NCBI RefSeq assembly: GCF_032854445.1
Contig: NC_088306.1
Span: forward strand, 6,631,924 to 6,695,923
DNA length: 64,000 nt
DNA from: Liolophura sinensis
Lineage: Eukaryota; Mollusca; Polyplacophora; Chitonida; Chitonidae
Direction of reading: 5' to 3'
Made by a program: the position numbers and the translations under genes. The first letter of the stretch is position 1, and each line of letters starts with the position of its first letter. The notes under the pieces are model-generated. The model ran no database searches and was not told the DNA's origin. It saw only the letters and a program-made list of their open reading frames with translations. This document shows positions 10,176 to 22,261 of the stretch, piece by piece.

Positions 10176-11222
10176 TTGACACTGAATTCCCAAAGCAAAC
10201 ATTTAACTATTTCCAAATGTGAACATACCAATTGTCTTACATGTCCATCATTTGACACATCCGCCACTTTTATTTCCTCACTGACTGGTAAATGTTATTC
10301 GGTTAATTCCTACGTTAACTTAAGTTGTATTGCGTCCAATTGTATTTACTTGGTAACATGCAAGAAGTGTGGTCAGCAGTATGTTGGGAAGACCACCCAG
10401 AAACTACATTTACAGGCGAACGGGCATCGTAAGTCCGTGCGCAAGAAACAATTGCTAATAGGCAAGCATTTCTCTGCCTCCCACCATGACTGGGACCATT
10501 TCAGCATTCAAATAATAGAATCGGTTTATCCATCAACAAATGAGACTGATGTCGAATTTGAACGTAAAATCCGTGACCGTGAGCTTTTCTCGATGCTAGA
10601 GATTGGTTCAGTCTTCCCATATGGGTTGAATGATAACGTTATGGGAATCGGCAATGTAACATCTAGCCAACCATATGACTCCATCGAAACAAATTTATTC
10701 AAATACCATAAACGTAGACCTCGCAGTCATGGTAGCAGGAAGTTCAACAGAAACATGATTCACAAACACGTTACAGTTAGCTATTTAGTAGGATTGTCGT
10801 ATGACACCAATAGCATGCATGCTCTACGCACAGTATTATATGCACTGCCATTGAACTTGCTAAAACAGGTCGTTCAAAACGTATCCAATAACATACACAA
10901 TTTTAATGTTCCACCTCACCTTGTACGTCTGTGTCAAGACATATCGTATTTTCGATTGTATCGCCCTGTAACTACAGTTGAAACTCAACACGATCGACTC
11001 TTTATGAAGATAAAGCATTTAGACAGTGGCCTTGATTTAATTAACCTACCACGCATATTTAATGAATCTGATGTTCGTAGTGCTGTGCCTAATTATTTTA
11101 ATATCCAAGAGCCACCTTGCATATCCTATGAGTATACAAATCCTATCGCTTCCAAAATTTTTGAATTATTCCCAGGCCATCAAGGAGTTCGATTTGGCGG
11201 AGTATACTTCTGGCGGCTATAA
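10176..11222 (+). pseudogene. GIY-YIG endonuclease and linker of PLE copy B
   Basis: In animals this part of a permuted Penelope-like protein nicks target DNA for retrotransposition. Numbering from the TTG at 10176, a CX4CX2C finger lies at residues 15-23. The GIY-like strand CIYLVTC is at 56-62 and the YIG-like YVGKT at 69-73. HR lies at 84-85. A likely catalytic glutamate is in RDRELFSMLE (136), and PYGLNDN (148-154) matches the late GIY-YIG asparagine block. A linker of about 190 residues follows, ending in NYFNIQEPPCISYEY. The start is not ATG; the frame is open upstream to 10041, so the true start is unknown. The last 14 or so residues are out of frame after the slip near 11160, and the genuine continuation is in the +1 frame. 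Confidence 0.8.
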
Positions 11223-11551
11223 CTGTGATTGTGAATCCTCGGTTTTTACCTAAGACAAATGTAAACATGTCCTGACTGGTGACCTTAATATTATTAAGAA
11301 TCATGATCTAAGGTATCTCTTTGTGAGGGGTCCTAAGTATAGAGAAAAGAGTAATGTCAACATTCGATCAAACAAAAAAATATCATCTCGGCACTTGAGT
11401 AGTATGTTAAAAAATGGTCAAAACGGGAGAAAGTGGATTCTTCGGTACTTAAGATTGGCTTAAGATTGTCAAAAAGAAAATTAGTTTAACTATACACCGT
11501 CTAGACATTGATGCTCTACCTAAAGTTAAACAGCTTCTAAAGGATCCCACT

Positions 11552-12163
11552 GTGCAAGAAACACTCGCTGACCTTCATAATAAATTTGTCATCACTGTAG
11601 CAGACAAGGCTCCTAATAATGTCCTCTTTATTTGCAACAATTATTATTATCAAATTCTTGTTCAAGTGCTGTGTGCATCTACAACGACATCCACGTATCC
11701 ACACAAAACCTTTCATAAAGAAAGGCGCATAAATATACCTACCCGTCACACAGAAATACCACAACTTTACTGTATTCCTAAAATGCATAAATCCACATAC
11801 AAGGCTCGATTTATTGCAGGTTCAAGAAGCTGTACCACCAAACTCTTGTCAACCCTACTTACGAAAGCGTTGCAAGAAGTAAAGTCATTTTGGAATAAGT
11901 ATTGTTGTGCCATAATAAAAAATTCAGGTGTCAACTGCATGTGGATTCTTAACAACTCCAAACGTCTTACAGAAGAACTCGATGCTCATATGCATATACC
12001 GTACAAAGACGTATCCACATGGGATTTCTCTACTCCCTATACTACGATTCCTCACGAAGACCTTATTGAAAGAATATCGTCGTTAATTGTCTCGGTATTT
12101 ACTAAAACTGGCCACCGTTACATTAACGTCAGAAGCAATAAGGCTTTCTTTAGTTCTTTATAA
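11552..12163 (+). pseudogene. Reverse transcriptase N-terminal half of PLE copy B
   Basis: Reverse transcriptase blocks appear in the order known for Penelope-like elements. ETLADLHNKFVITVADKAPNN comes first, then RRINIPTRHTEIPQLYCIPK, KARFIAGSRSCTTKLLS, and the palm A block WDFSTPYTTIPHED with its catalytic aspartate. HRYINVRSNKAFFSS follows. The frame ends at 12163 close to the element's break, so the YxDD motif and thumb are missing. Identity to copy C is high by eye across the shared blocks; copy A is much more distant. No start codon is expected here, because this is the downstream part of one broken polyprotein. Confidence 0.8.
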
Positions 12164-12208
12164 AGGTTACCACTCATGGGATGTTACATTATTTATTGAA
12201 TTACTTGA

Positions 12209-12392
12209 ATGAGTGAGTGAATGATTGGGGTTTAACGTCATACTCAACCATTTTTTAGTCATATGACGACGAAGGAATCCTTAGGGTGCCTGTACGTGTA
12301 ATGCGCCTCCTTGTTGCAGGACGGATTTCCACCGCTCTTTTATTTAGTGCTGCTTCATTGAGACGACTTACCGAAGGCAAGTAAGCAAGTAA
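12209..12392 (-). mobile_element. SINE-A copy 3, 5'-truncated
   Basis: Reverse-oriented SINE-A starting with the GAGTGAGTGA tail and GGGGTTTAACGTC. It runs through GACGACGAAGGAATCC and CCACCGCTCTTTTAT to GGCAAGTAAGC, where it ends without a tRNA-like head. It abuts the broken 3' end of PLE copy B, but PLE sequence does not resume on its far side. The PLE was therefore truncated or deleted there rather than simply interrupted. Confidence 0.85.
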
Positions 12393-13683
12393 TTTACCTG
12401 AGCGATAACTGAGCGGCAACGTCTGTCTGCAGCTGTCGACAGCTGCTGCACTCTTACGACGCCTAGATTAAGTGCTGACTGCTGATACCAAAGCTGATTA
12501 GAGTTGTCACCCTTATCGTATCAACATCGCTCCAACCGGATAAAGTTTCGTCCGAAGTCGTGACGGTAAATTTTTCTTGAATCTTTCCAAAGCTATCGAT
12601 TTTGTGGTCCGTTTTATGGTCATCAGTGACGATGACTGTAGAACAGACATGTAATCGATCGGCTCTCTAGTTAATTGGCTTCATGGGGCTGTGAGTGTTT
12701 GAAAAACCAGCTGAGGTTAGTTTACGGTTGCGCATGTAAGGCGGGATATTTGTCAGATAATCTGGCGATTACCGATGGCTAATTCCAGGTAATGTCAGGA
12801 TTCATTAGATCAAGCCGTCGTCGCTTAAGATAATTAAAGATTGTAGCCTTAAACCCCAATGAAATGGATAAAGGGTTCAATCTGTGACAGACGAAGGCCA
12901 GCGGCTGTAAAAGGGGTGCTTGTAATTTTGCCTGGTTTTTATTCTTCGTGGAGAATCTATCCGTTGACACAGACATGCGTGAATACTGTACTAGCCGTCA
13001 GCTAACATGGAAGTTTTTGAAGGCAATCACAAGGGCAACTCCCTAGACAACGTTTAACGCAAAGCCCTAAAGAACTAAGAATGTATAATATGTAAGAAAT
13101 GTGGCCGGATTCATACAAAGAGGCGCTGTCAATACGCTGTCCATAATTATGTATCCCTAAACACGGCAAATGATCCATGTGATCCGTGCTCATAGTGTGA
13201 TTATCGATGCGTAGATATCAATTGTTCACTTGTGATATATGTCTGGGACACCCTTTCGTAAAGCTGTTTCGGTATTGACCCTGGGCGTGTAATCCATGTA
13301 CAAATCAATCTCTTAAATTCAAGAGTCAGATTTACTGAATTTAAATTGATAATCCTTACCGTACATGTGCTAAAGTGCAGTCCAGGTGTAGCCCAGTTTG
13401 AAAATTTATCTTTAAATGTTTTCTGTCAAGGTTGTTTAGGACTTGACAGCAGTGCACTTGTGTGTAACAGGCTCCTATAGGCGTGGACATCATGCCTCTA
13501 GAAGCAGCGCGGGAAATGATCAGCCCATTATCCATGTAAATATAAGAGCCGTTCTACTGAAACCAAACACTGTTGACTTGCGGTCGACAGCACGCTGCGA
13601 GCAATGCTAACCACAAACTATCAACCATTTTATCAATCCAGCAAGCATGCTATCAATCATGGACACATTGCTTAGGCGCAGAA
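12393..13683. other. Unassigned intergenic DNA
   Basis: No gene or repeat recognised. A TATAAGAG word at 13541 lies about 60 bases before an ATG whose frame closes after 23 codons, which is not enough for a gene call. Confidence 0.45.
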
Positions 13684-13945
13684 GACTTACTTCGTAGAGA
13701 GTAAAAGCAGAGCAGCGATGACAGTGTGGAAGATGGCAAATGGTCACAGATAAGCATTCAAAATCAGCGTCTTGTCAATTTAGCCAAGTTAAGGTTCTAT
13801 TCTAACTTCATGTAAATGCTTGAACAGTAGCAAATTATTCATCACCTAGTACTGTGGCTTAAGACGAATTAGTTAAAAGATAATTTAGTGATGTTTGTTG
13901 CAATTCATAGGACGTTACTAGAATGTAATATACAATCACATTTAA
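13684..13945 (+). repeat. R1 interspersed repeat, copy c
   Basis: R1 blocks from GACTTACTTCGTAGAGAGTA through AGCAGAGCAGCGATGACAGT and ATGCTTGAACAGTAGCAAAT to TGGCTTAAGACGAATTAG. Both ends are recognisable. Confidence 0.7.
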
Positions 13946-13995
13946 ACAATTGAATGGGTTGTGTTAGTCCAGCAGCAGAATCCTGGATTATGGAA

Positions 13996-14160
13996 CACTT
14001 ACAGCATAGAAAGTGAAACCAGATCTTCTACGACAATATGGTACATAGTATATGGTCACACACAACCAGTGATATACAGCCTCTTGTCAGTTTGTCCTGT
14101 TGGTGTATTTTAACTGTTACTGTAAATGCTAAGTGGCAAAGGCTTTGAAAGAATAAGGTA
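13996..14160 (+). repeat. R1 interspersed repeat, copy d (partial)
   Basis: Starts ACACTTACAGCATAGAAAG and keeps the CACAACCAGTGATATACAGC and CTCTTGTCAG blocks, then fades after TGTAAATGCTAAG. It lies 50 bases after copy c in the same orientation, so the pair may be a tandem duplication. Confidence 0.6.
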
Positions 14161-15524
14161 AGAAAACAACTAGTTAACAACAGTAAAAAAAAACATTAAC
14201 GTGGAAACAAATCTATGCATTAGTGCACAGCAGAGATATGGAAAAATATCGTGTGTAATTCTTATAAGAGTAATATGTGAGAACGTCCTTAGTTTTGTTA
14301 ATTGAGTTTCCCAACCTAAAATTAGAGTCTATTGTTTCTTTCTCAGATTATTATTCTTTTCGGAATTATTATTGTTTATCGTCACTTTTCGTAGAAAACG
14401 TCAAATCACAGCTGTTACTCACTTCACTGTTCATCACCAAATCACGTACTAGTGTCTAAAACTCTTACGCACCGCTGACGTACAAGGCCGACATTTTGGA
14501 GATATTCTGAAAGCCTTTAATTAAGTTCTTGTCCTGAACATCTTATTCGATTGCAATGAAATTTAATACGCAACTGCACACCAAATGGGACTCATCTGAA
14601 CCTGTTCTTGTCGATCACAGATCACATGTCTCCGAATTGGCAAACCACTGGGTATCAAGTTTACGTGACATTGATGGAGAGGCCCTTATGTGGTGGACAT
14701 AGCGGGTTTTTTTTCGGGTTCCCATCGCTCTGTTTGAAACACTAATCCTGTAAGTAGACAGCCGTGCAGCCATGAAGTAACACAAGCGATATAGGAAACT
14801 ATTCCCTGCTATCGATTGTCTTGCTATGTGTTTAATTTTTACGACACGATTGACATCCGTTGAGTCCGAGCGTGCGACCAAAGACATGCCGCAACCCTTT
14901 AATGATACAATTTGTGGTGTCCTCTAAAAATGCACCAGAATTGGATTGTGCCACTGCTACAAGTGACCTCGGTATATACAAATCGTTCACATGGGGCTTG
15001 ACCTTCAACAGTCACCATGTTGAAGTTCCATTATGTTTATATTGCTGCGGCGAACCTTGAGGATAATTAGTTTTCTCGTGTTTATTACCGGTGAAGAAGT
15101 ACCTCTTCTAAACTGACCTAGTTAAAATACATAAACTGATCATGAATTAGTAGTATTTTGCTATTATTTTACACGACATGTAAAATGGAGAACTTTGTCC
15201 AGGCCTAAGAGTGATGTCTTCATGGTGAAAAGAATCTGGGCCCAGCTTTCTTTGCAAGCTTGGTGTGGAACATAACTGGTTTAAAGTTCTTGCGCTTGGG
15301 ACCGGTGGCTAGATTAGATTCACATGTACATACCCATATGTGATCCTTGTGACAATTGATGGGGATAATATGGTTAAACATTTGAACGATATGTCCAAGG
15401 CCGCGTATACTGTGAGAACTATTGTCAGTTTCAAAGCTTACTCATTTTTTTGGTTTATTTTAGCTGGTTATAATTTTAGCTGGTTACAAGCCTTTGTATC
15501 GGATTGGCTTTGTCTAAGTGTAGA
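14161..15524. other. Unassigned intergenic DNA
   Basis: Only short frames without recognisable domains, the longest being 90 codons on the minus strand at 14615-14887. Confidence 0.45.
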
Positions 15525-15865
15525 CTGAGTGAGTGTTTTCTTAGGGTTTAACGTCGTACCTAGCAATTTTTTGCGGCGAAGGAGTTCTTAGAGCGCATGT
15601 ATGTGTAATATGCCCCCTTGTTTCAGGACAGATGTCCACCGCTCTATCTAGTGATGATTCACTGAGACGACTTGCCAAAGGCAAGTAAGCCCCCCCCCCC
15701 CCCCCCCCCCCCTCGCTCGAGCAATTGTATTGATACAGGTCAGCCAGTCAGCGCACTATCCCCTTAATGCTGAATGCCATAAGGTCATAGGTGCGACCCG
15801 ACCCAAGACTGACCTGGATCACACGAAGTGGACGCTGTACCAACTGAGCTATCGGGACCGGTATT
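15525..15865 (-). mobile_element. SINE-A copy 4, near full length, with poly-C tract
   Basis: Reverse-oriented copy with GTGAGTG tail, GGGTTTAACGTCG, the conserved body and, at its far end, the complement of the tRNA-like head (GTACCAACTGAGCTATCGGG). A run of 23 C at 15690-15712 replaces the usual short GCCCC segment, so this copy has gained an expanded homopolymer. Confidence 0.85.
15690..15712. repeat. Poly-C tract (23 C)
   Basis: Uninterrupted homopolymer inside SINE-A copy 4. It could be a genuine expansion or an assembly or sequencing artefact. Confidence 0.8.
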
Positions 15866-16639
15866 CCAAGTTTAGACAGTGTATTTCATCCTGCTTATGT
15901 TGAAAGACAGTTTCCTCGTTCTGACAGATCCATTCCTTGTCATGGCTGAAATTCTGTCGATCTGGCCATAATCACTAATCTTTCATTCGATTGCTCCTTG
16001 TCTAGGACCGTGACAACAAAAGATATAACCTTTAGTGAGGTGAAAATAGACCTAAGCGGTCACACCCGTACTTTTCGGATGTGTTTTTTTTTTAACTCAG
16101 TAAATTCAGTTTTAATCTGAAATTCCGAAAAGGCCATGTCATTCGCCTGGTTAGAGAAACCGGAAACTTGCCTAAGGAAAAAAATACAGGTTTAGCCTGA
16201 ATTGAGCTGCCTTCTCGGGTTATAGAAATAACTCGCACCTGATTGGTTAAAATGAATAACATGGTGGCGCTCTTGGTTTTTCTAATGTGCGCGATATTGC
16301 TTTCCTTCAACTGCGATATTTTGATTATGCATAAAAAAGAAAGCAGGTATGCTATTTAAAAACTTTCAATGTGATACTCCTTTGTTGTACATACATTTGT
16401 TTTAATGTTGTCTTTTCTTTCAAGGCATCCATGCATCCGTTTACCACCACAAAGCAGTAAGGTCCGGCATTTAGCTAATGGTATTATATGTCTACACATG
16501 TAGTTACCAAAACATGATGGGTACGAAATCTCTCGTTGGTTTTTCTAAACAAATACTAGCCAATCTGAGGTTTCCTATACTTAACCTAGTTGACAGTTTT
16601 AACTGTGCTTTACTTAATTTAGTCAGTCTTCAACATGTC
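15866..16639. other. Unassigned intergenic DNA
   Basis: No gene or repeat family recognised. Confidence 0.45.
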
Positions 16640-16800
16640 GTTCTATTTTATAATACCATGAAGGTTTTCATTATGATATGAAGACTCATTTAAGAGCATT
16701 CCCTTCCTGGTTTAAATATGTTCTCGCCACGATACTGTATGGTTAAAATATTGCCGAAGTGGCGTTAAGCTATAAATATATAAAATTCATTAATTCAAGT
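16640..16800 (+). mobile_element. LINE 3' tail fragment (copy L2)
   Basis: GGTTTTCATTATGATATGAA and then TCTCGCCACGATAC...AATATTGCCGAAGTGGCGTTA match the 3' untranslated end of the long LINE near 52.20-52.31 kb. No coding part is visible. Confidence 0.5.
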
Positions 16801-17444
16801 CTGGTATTCGCGATAAACGTCTGTCGTGTTAAGGTTCCTGGCGGGAACTTGTGGGTTCCTTTAAACTATAAATTAAATATACACAATAATAATGCACATG
16901 ATCTGTTGTGCTATCACTTCCCAAATGCAGATAATTTTGTCCTCGTGGAGTCTAGAGACAAAATGACCCAAATCTTCTCGGTAAGCTGGCATACCAGATG
17001 ATTTACCACGAAACAGCTTCTCGACTAAAGCATATGTCCAAGTTATGACAGCTGCGGTTGTTGCAAGAGATAACGTGACATAGGACATCACGCTGACAAC
17101 GAATCCTCGGACAGTTACTCTTTCTAGATTCTTCTGGTTTATCTAACCTCTGGGACAGATATTATTGGCTCTCTGTAAAAATGCAACAAGCATAGTTCAC
17201 TCTTTGTCTCTGCCATATATTTCCACGGAATCACTTATGATTTAGTAATCTAGATAAAGGTCCAGTAATTAAGGATTTTGAACGGCTACTTTTCTACATC
17301 CCATTTGGTTTGTCTCCTTTTATTTGTTCAATGAAATGGTCCAGGAATTTATATCAATTAGGTGCAGTTATTTCCCTTCGGACCTTATAATTTTATCCAG
17401 CCATAATTCAGATCGTGGTTACATATATGGGAACATTTCTGGTC
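16801..17444. other. Unassigned intergenic DNA
   Basis: No gene recognised. Opposing ORFs of 72-80 codons overlap near 16760-17090 and look like chance. Confidence 0.45.
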
Positions 17445-17586
17445 CTGTGTGTGAGGATTTGCCAGCAACCTGTGGGTATGTTTCAACCGGACAATACCTG
17501 GTTTCCTTTCTCCAACATTCTGATCGCGGTCGAATACGTGAAATATTCTTGATTGTGGTGTAAAACACCAATCAAATAAATAAATG
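17445..17586 (+). mobile_element. SINE-B copy 1 (3' part, diverged)
   Basis: Contains GCCAGCAACCTGTGGGTATG, the GTCGAATACGTGAAATATTC block and the family tail GTAAAACACCAATCAAATAA. The tRNA-like head is missing. Confidence 0.7.
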
Positions 17587-17944
17587 TATGTTAAATATTC
17601 CTAGATTCAGCAAGAAACCTAAATAAAAAGAAATAATAGGTGTGTATTCTAAAAAGATTCCACTTCATTTTAATATTTTGTCCAAATCCAACTACAAAAT
17701 TAGAACCTCATTACACTTAAGAAGAATATTATTTCCATAAACAGTGCATAATGCCACCACATTGGAACATCTACGTATAAGTACCTATATTTCTTGTAAG
17801 GGCATATGAGCATCCCGTAACGGTTCACAGCATGTACGTGCTCACACGGCTGACAATATGCATTACGTTGATTGCAATCATGCCTCATCCTGTGGCATGA
17901 AATCTCAAATTTCACGCTGCAATCGTTAATGATATAAATGAGTT
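17587..17944. other. Unassigned spacer before satellite field
   Basis: A 71-codon minus-strand frame (17700-17915) reads CQPCEHVHAVN..., faintly like the cysteine/histidine block of the Penelope-like family. The surrounding residues do not align, so I make no call. Confidence 0.35.
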
Positions 17945-18905
17945 AAGAGCTGATAATATAGCCTATGCCATGTTATACCATACGCTATGCCATGCTATAC
18001 TATAGGGTGATATGCTATGTTTTAGCCTATGTCATGCTTTAATATAAGCTATGCCATGTTATGCTATACACTATAGCATACTATACTATACTATACACCA
18101 TGATATACTATACACTACGTCATACCATACTATGCACTACGCCATACCCTATTACATACCATAGCATAGCTACCCCCAACTACACCGTAATATAATATAC
18201 ACTACACCATACCATACTATACACTACACCACACCACACTATGCACTACACCATACTACACTATACATTACAGCACAGCCTACTATACACCACACTATAC
18301 ACTGACATACTATACACTGTACCATGCCATTCTATACATAAAGCCATACTATATCGTACACCATACCACACACCCTATAATGCTTTACCATAGACCATAC
18401 CATGCTATGCCATACGCCATGCCATGCTATATCATACGCCATGATATGGTATACTATACACAGTACGATACGCTATGCGACGTTATACCATGGGCTATGC
18501 CATGCTATACTACACTCTATACCATGCCATACCATAGGCTATGTCATGGTATACTATAGCCTATGCCTATGCCTATACTATACACTGTACCATAATATAC
18601 ACTACACCATACCACACACTTCATCATACCATACCATACTACACACTACACGATACCATACTATAGTATACACTACACCATACCATACTACACACTACAC
18701 CATACCATACTATACACTACACCACACAGTACTATACACTACACTGCACCACACCATACTGCACACTACACCATACCATACTATACACTACACCACACAA
18801 TACTATACACTACATTGTACCAAACCATACTATACACTACACCATACCATACTATGTACTACACTACACCATACTATATACTACACTACACCATACCATA
18901 CTGTG
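17945..18905. repeat. Degenerate CCATACTATACA-type satellite, block 1
   Basis: About 960 bases are built almost entirely from short overlapping words such as CCATACTATA, CACTACACCA and CATGCTATAC. The period is irregular, about 10 to 22 bases. Translated frames give HTIPYHT-type strings, which are artefacts of the repeat. Confidence 0.9.
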
Positions 18906-20439
18906 ACAATTTTGCTAGAGACAGTATATTATTTCATATAATTGCATGGGAGGTTAGGGGTTAATTTATTGCCATGTCCACAACGTAGACATAGATTATA
19001 CCTGTAGAATGTAAATTTTTATGGGTTATAGATATCCTTAAATTAAATTAGAATTTTTGTGGAATATTTTGGAACATTTTTTAACATACGGAGACAGGAT
19101 ATTTTGTGGACTCATGAGCGCAAATTGTTTTTGGCGCCTTGATGTAACTTTTGAAGGACACAGTTTCCGTGGACCCCTGTCCTTTCCAAGGTAAGAATTT
19201 TAATATTTGGTGATTTAATTACATGACCATATTTCACGTATAATACATTTACATGTTGAAGGAGTTTCTCTCCAAGCTTGGTGATCAGATATTGTTTGGC
19301 TAGGTTGCGAACAGCATTTTTCTAGCGACCTTGAGTTTGGCGAAACATCCGCCATTGTTAATAGTTTGAAGTGACAGATTCGAGCAGAGTTCCCATTACC
19401 TTTGGACAGATTCTTGTTGTAACAAACTACGTACAGCATCTTTCCAATTAAAGCAACATTAGTACTCACTGACTGTGGCATGAATTTGGCTTCAAACGTC
19501 CTTTGTACCAAGTTTAAGACACTAAATCATTTTTTCGTTGTTTCACGGCGTACCATCGTCGTTCACGGTGAACCGCCAATTCACGGGGTTGTCTACATTT
19601 GGACACCCTTTAGTGTTAAACTCATTTTGAAGAGTTTCAATAGGGGCATTGACTTGTATGTGTGAAAGTAAATAGTTTTACTCTACAGGCTCATCTCCCT
19701 TCTACCTACAAGTTATTGTTCATTTTTTCATTATTAAAATCTATTTACAGTTAGACTTTTGCGCCATGAGATTAGATATGCATGTACATGTATAGTATTT
19801 CTATACACAGATGTTGTTACTTTGGTATTAGCTCATCAATGCCCTGAGTACCATCCTTGGTACTCAAGAATATTTATGTGCGTAGACTATAAATACTGGG
19901 CAAATTCCCACTTTTAGTCCCAGATGATTTCGGACCACCGTCGTGTTAGCATCTCAATTTCCACATAGTTAGCTTTCTAAGGCAAGTATTTTACATTTAT
20001 ATAAGCAGTTTAAAGTAGTAACTAGACAAGTTGTCAGCACTGAAGTGGGATTTTAACTTTAGAACATACCAAGAGACGGTAAGACTGTTAGTTCTAACTT
20101 GTCACATAAGTGTTCCCAGGCTGTGGGACTGACTTTACCACGCTGTGAGACTGATATTCCCAACCATGATTAAGACAGTGTATCTCAATAGTTTATAACT
20201 GAGATTTTCTGGACCAAAAGTTTATAATGCCCAAGTATGTGCTAAAACATTTATACCGGGAGAAGTTGTCTATAAGTGCCCCTGAGCAATAGTGGGACTG
20301 GGATTTCCAGTTTCGGCACAGTGAGATGCTGAGTACCTGCACCTTTATATATATAAAGGTTCGACACTGGGTGTTTCACGCTACCAATATTGGTTTTCCC
20401 CTGAGGTAAACGGTGTGACTTGGGACTGGAATATCTGTA
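18906..20439. other. Unassigned DNA between satellite blocks
   Basis: No gene recognised. A 98-codon minus-strand frame at 19215-19511 has no known motif. TATAAAT at 19888 is a possible core promoter word without a gene to attach it to. Confidence 0.4.
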
Positions 20440-21285
20440 TCATATATAGATTATATATTATATATATAATATTATATATATATAAAAATCGCTACAATAC
20501 TATACACTTTGTCATACCATACTATACACTATATCATACCATACCGTGCACTGTACCATACACCATACCATGCTATACCATACAACATACCATACGCCAC
20601 TTTATGCTATACCATAAGCAATGTCACGCTATACCATACGCTATGTCACACTATACCATTCGCTATGCCATGCTATATCATGAGCTATGCCGAGCTATAC
20701 CTTACGCTATGCTATGCCATACCATAGGCCATGTCATGCTATTCTATACGCTGTGCTATACTATACTATACACTGTACCATGATATACACTACAAAAAAC
20801 TATACACTTACACTATACCATAATATACACAATGCAACACTATACCATACTATACACAATACCATAGTGTACACAATGCCAAACTATACACTATACTATA
20901 CTTTATACAAGTGCTATACCATACTATATACTAATACCGTACTATATACTAATGCCACATTATACCATGCTATACACAATACCATTCTGTACAATAAAGC
21001 ATACTATACACTATACCATACTATTTACTAATACCATATTATATGCTACTATCATACTATACCATACTATACCATATCATATACTAAGACCATACTATAC
21101 CATACCATATACTAAGACCATACTATACCATACCATATACTAATACCATACTATACCATACCATATACTAACACCATACTATACCATACTATACAATACC
21201 ATATACTAAGACCATACTATACCATACCATATACTAACACCATACTATATCATACTATACAACACTATATACTAATACCATACGA
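20440..21285. repeat. Degenerate CCATACTATACA-type satellite, block 2
   Basis: Same sequence type as block 1. It is preceded by an AT-alternating stretch (20440-20485). Towards its right end it settles into a more regular 35-40-base pattern of ATACTAAGACCATACTATAC. Confidence 0.9.
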
Positions 21286-22019
21286 GGGCCCGTTTTTCAG
21301 AAAATCAATGTAATGCACGCGTAAGCGAATGTAACAAAACACAGGTTTGGGGAGTGCATCTGTATGTTGGAAGGCCCGGGTGTTAAATTTACCAAAACGG
21401 GCTCTGTTAAAATGAACATGTCCTGTGAATCTAAATATGTTGTATACTCACGGGTGTGGCATATATACGGCTTACCGTAAACAGACAACAGATTTTCAAT
21501 GAAAATCACTGATTTCTTCCTGTGAGTCAACACATTAGACAGTGTTCTCTCTCTCTAGCACAGCTTCCTAAAGTCTTTTTTCATTTAACCAAGTTCTGGA
21601 TGGAAACCAAACTTTCTTAGATGTTACAGAAACTTTGTTTATTAATAAGTATCAACCCGGTCAGAATGGAAGCCATCGGCCATAGGTCTCAACCATTTGA
21701 CCACACTTGTGTATTAATTAACCATGCAAGGCTATATGTTATTTAAGAATGCTATGTATTATATTGTTTGATTTTACACAAATATTATAAGAATTAGTAT
21801 TATTATCTTGTTTGATCTCTCTGTCTCAGTATAGCTGTTTACAACTCTTTGACATGTCCGCACTGGACTCCCTGGAAACATACCCAAATATAAAGCCTGT
21901 CGAACTGTTATACTTTATTCCTTGAAAAAAAAAAAAACACGTTCAAAACTGTAGTCGGAATACAAATATGTAAAAATTTCTATCGTTTCTCCACATCAGA
22001 AAAAACTTAATTTTATACC
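21286..22019. other. Unassigned DNA between satellite blocks
   Basis: No gene recognised. Confidence 0.45.
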
Positions 22020-22261
22020 TAACACCATACTAGATACTCGTGCTATAATACATTCTCATGCCATACTCATGTAAAACCATGTTATACTCATGTCATGCCA
22101 TGCCATGGTCACGCCATGTCATACTATATACTCATGCCATGGCATACTATACACTCATACCATGCGATATAATACACTCATGGCATGCCATATACTCATA
22201 CTATATCCGCATTCCTTACTATATATTCATGCCACGTCACACTCAAGCCATGCCATGATAC
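22020..22261. repeat. CATGCCATACTC-type satellite, block 3
   Basis: A shorter, more degenerate run of CATGCCATACTCATG-like words leads directly into the 119-base array. The array's own CATGACATACTATATACA segment resembles these words. Confidence 0.8.

Larger units (their letters stand above)
10041..12208 (+). mobile_element. Penelope-like element copy B with N-terminal GIY-YIG (Naiad/Chlamys-type order)
   Basis: This copy shows the domain order: a cysteine-rich finger and GIY-YIG endonuclease first, then a long linker with a second cysteine/histidine block, then the reverse transcriptase. Canonical Penelope elements have GIY-YIG at the C-terminus. Permuted forms (Chlamys and Naiad types) are known from algae, protists and invertebrates, and this fits them. 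The coding frame is open from 10041 after a TAA. It slips in a T-run near 11155-11162, meets a TAA at 11251-11253, and shifts again near 11390-11490. It breaks off near 12208, before the YxDD palm motif, where SINE-A copy 3 begins. Compared with copy C it lacks about 13 residues before HKTFHKERRIN. Confidence 0.85.

Noticed and set aside
13541-13546. TATA-like words as promoters (also 19888-19894 and 24569-24577)
   Set aside because: No convincing coding exon follows within a reasonable distance. AT-rich DNA gives such words often.
17700-17915. Possible fourth Penelope-like fragment (CQPCEHVHAVN)
   Set aside because: Only a few cysteine/histidine positions agree; flanking residues and order do not.
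18402-18941. 179-codon ORF of HTIPYHT-type residues, and similar ones at 20415-21143
   Set aside because: Purely the translation of the CCATACTATACA satellite, with no domain or start context.
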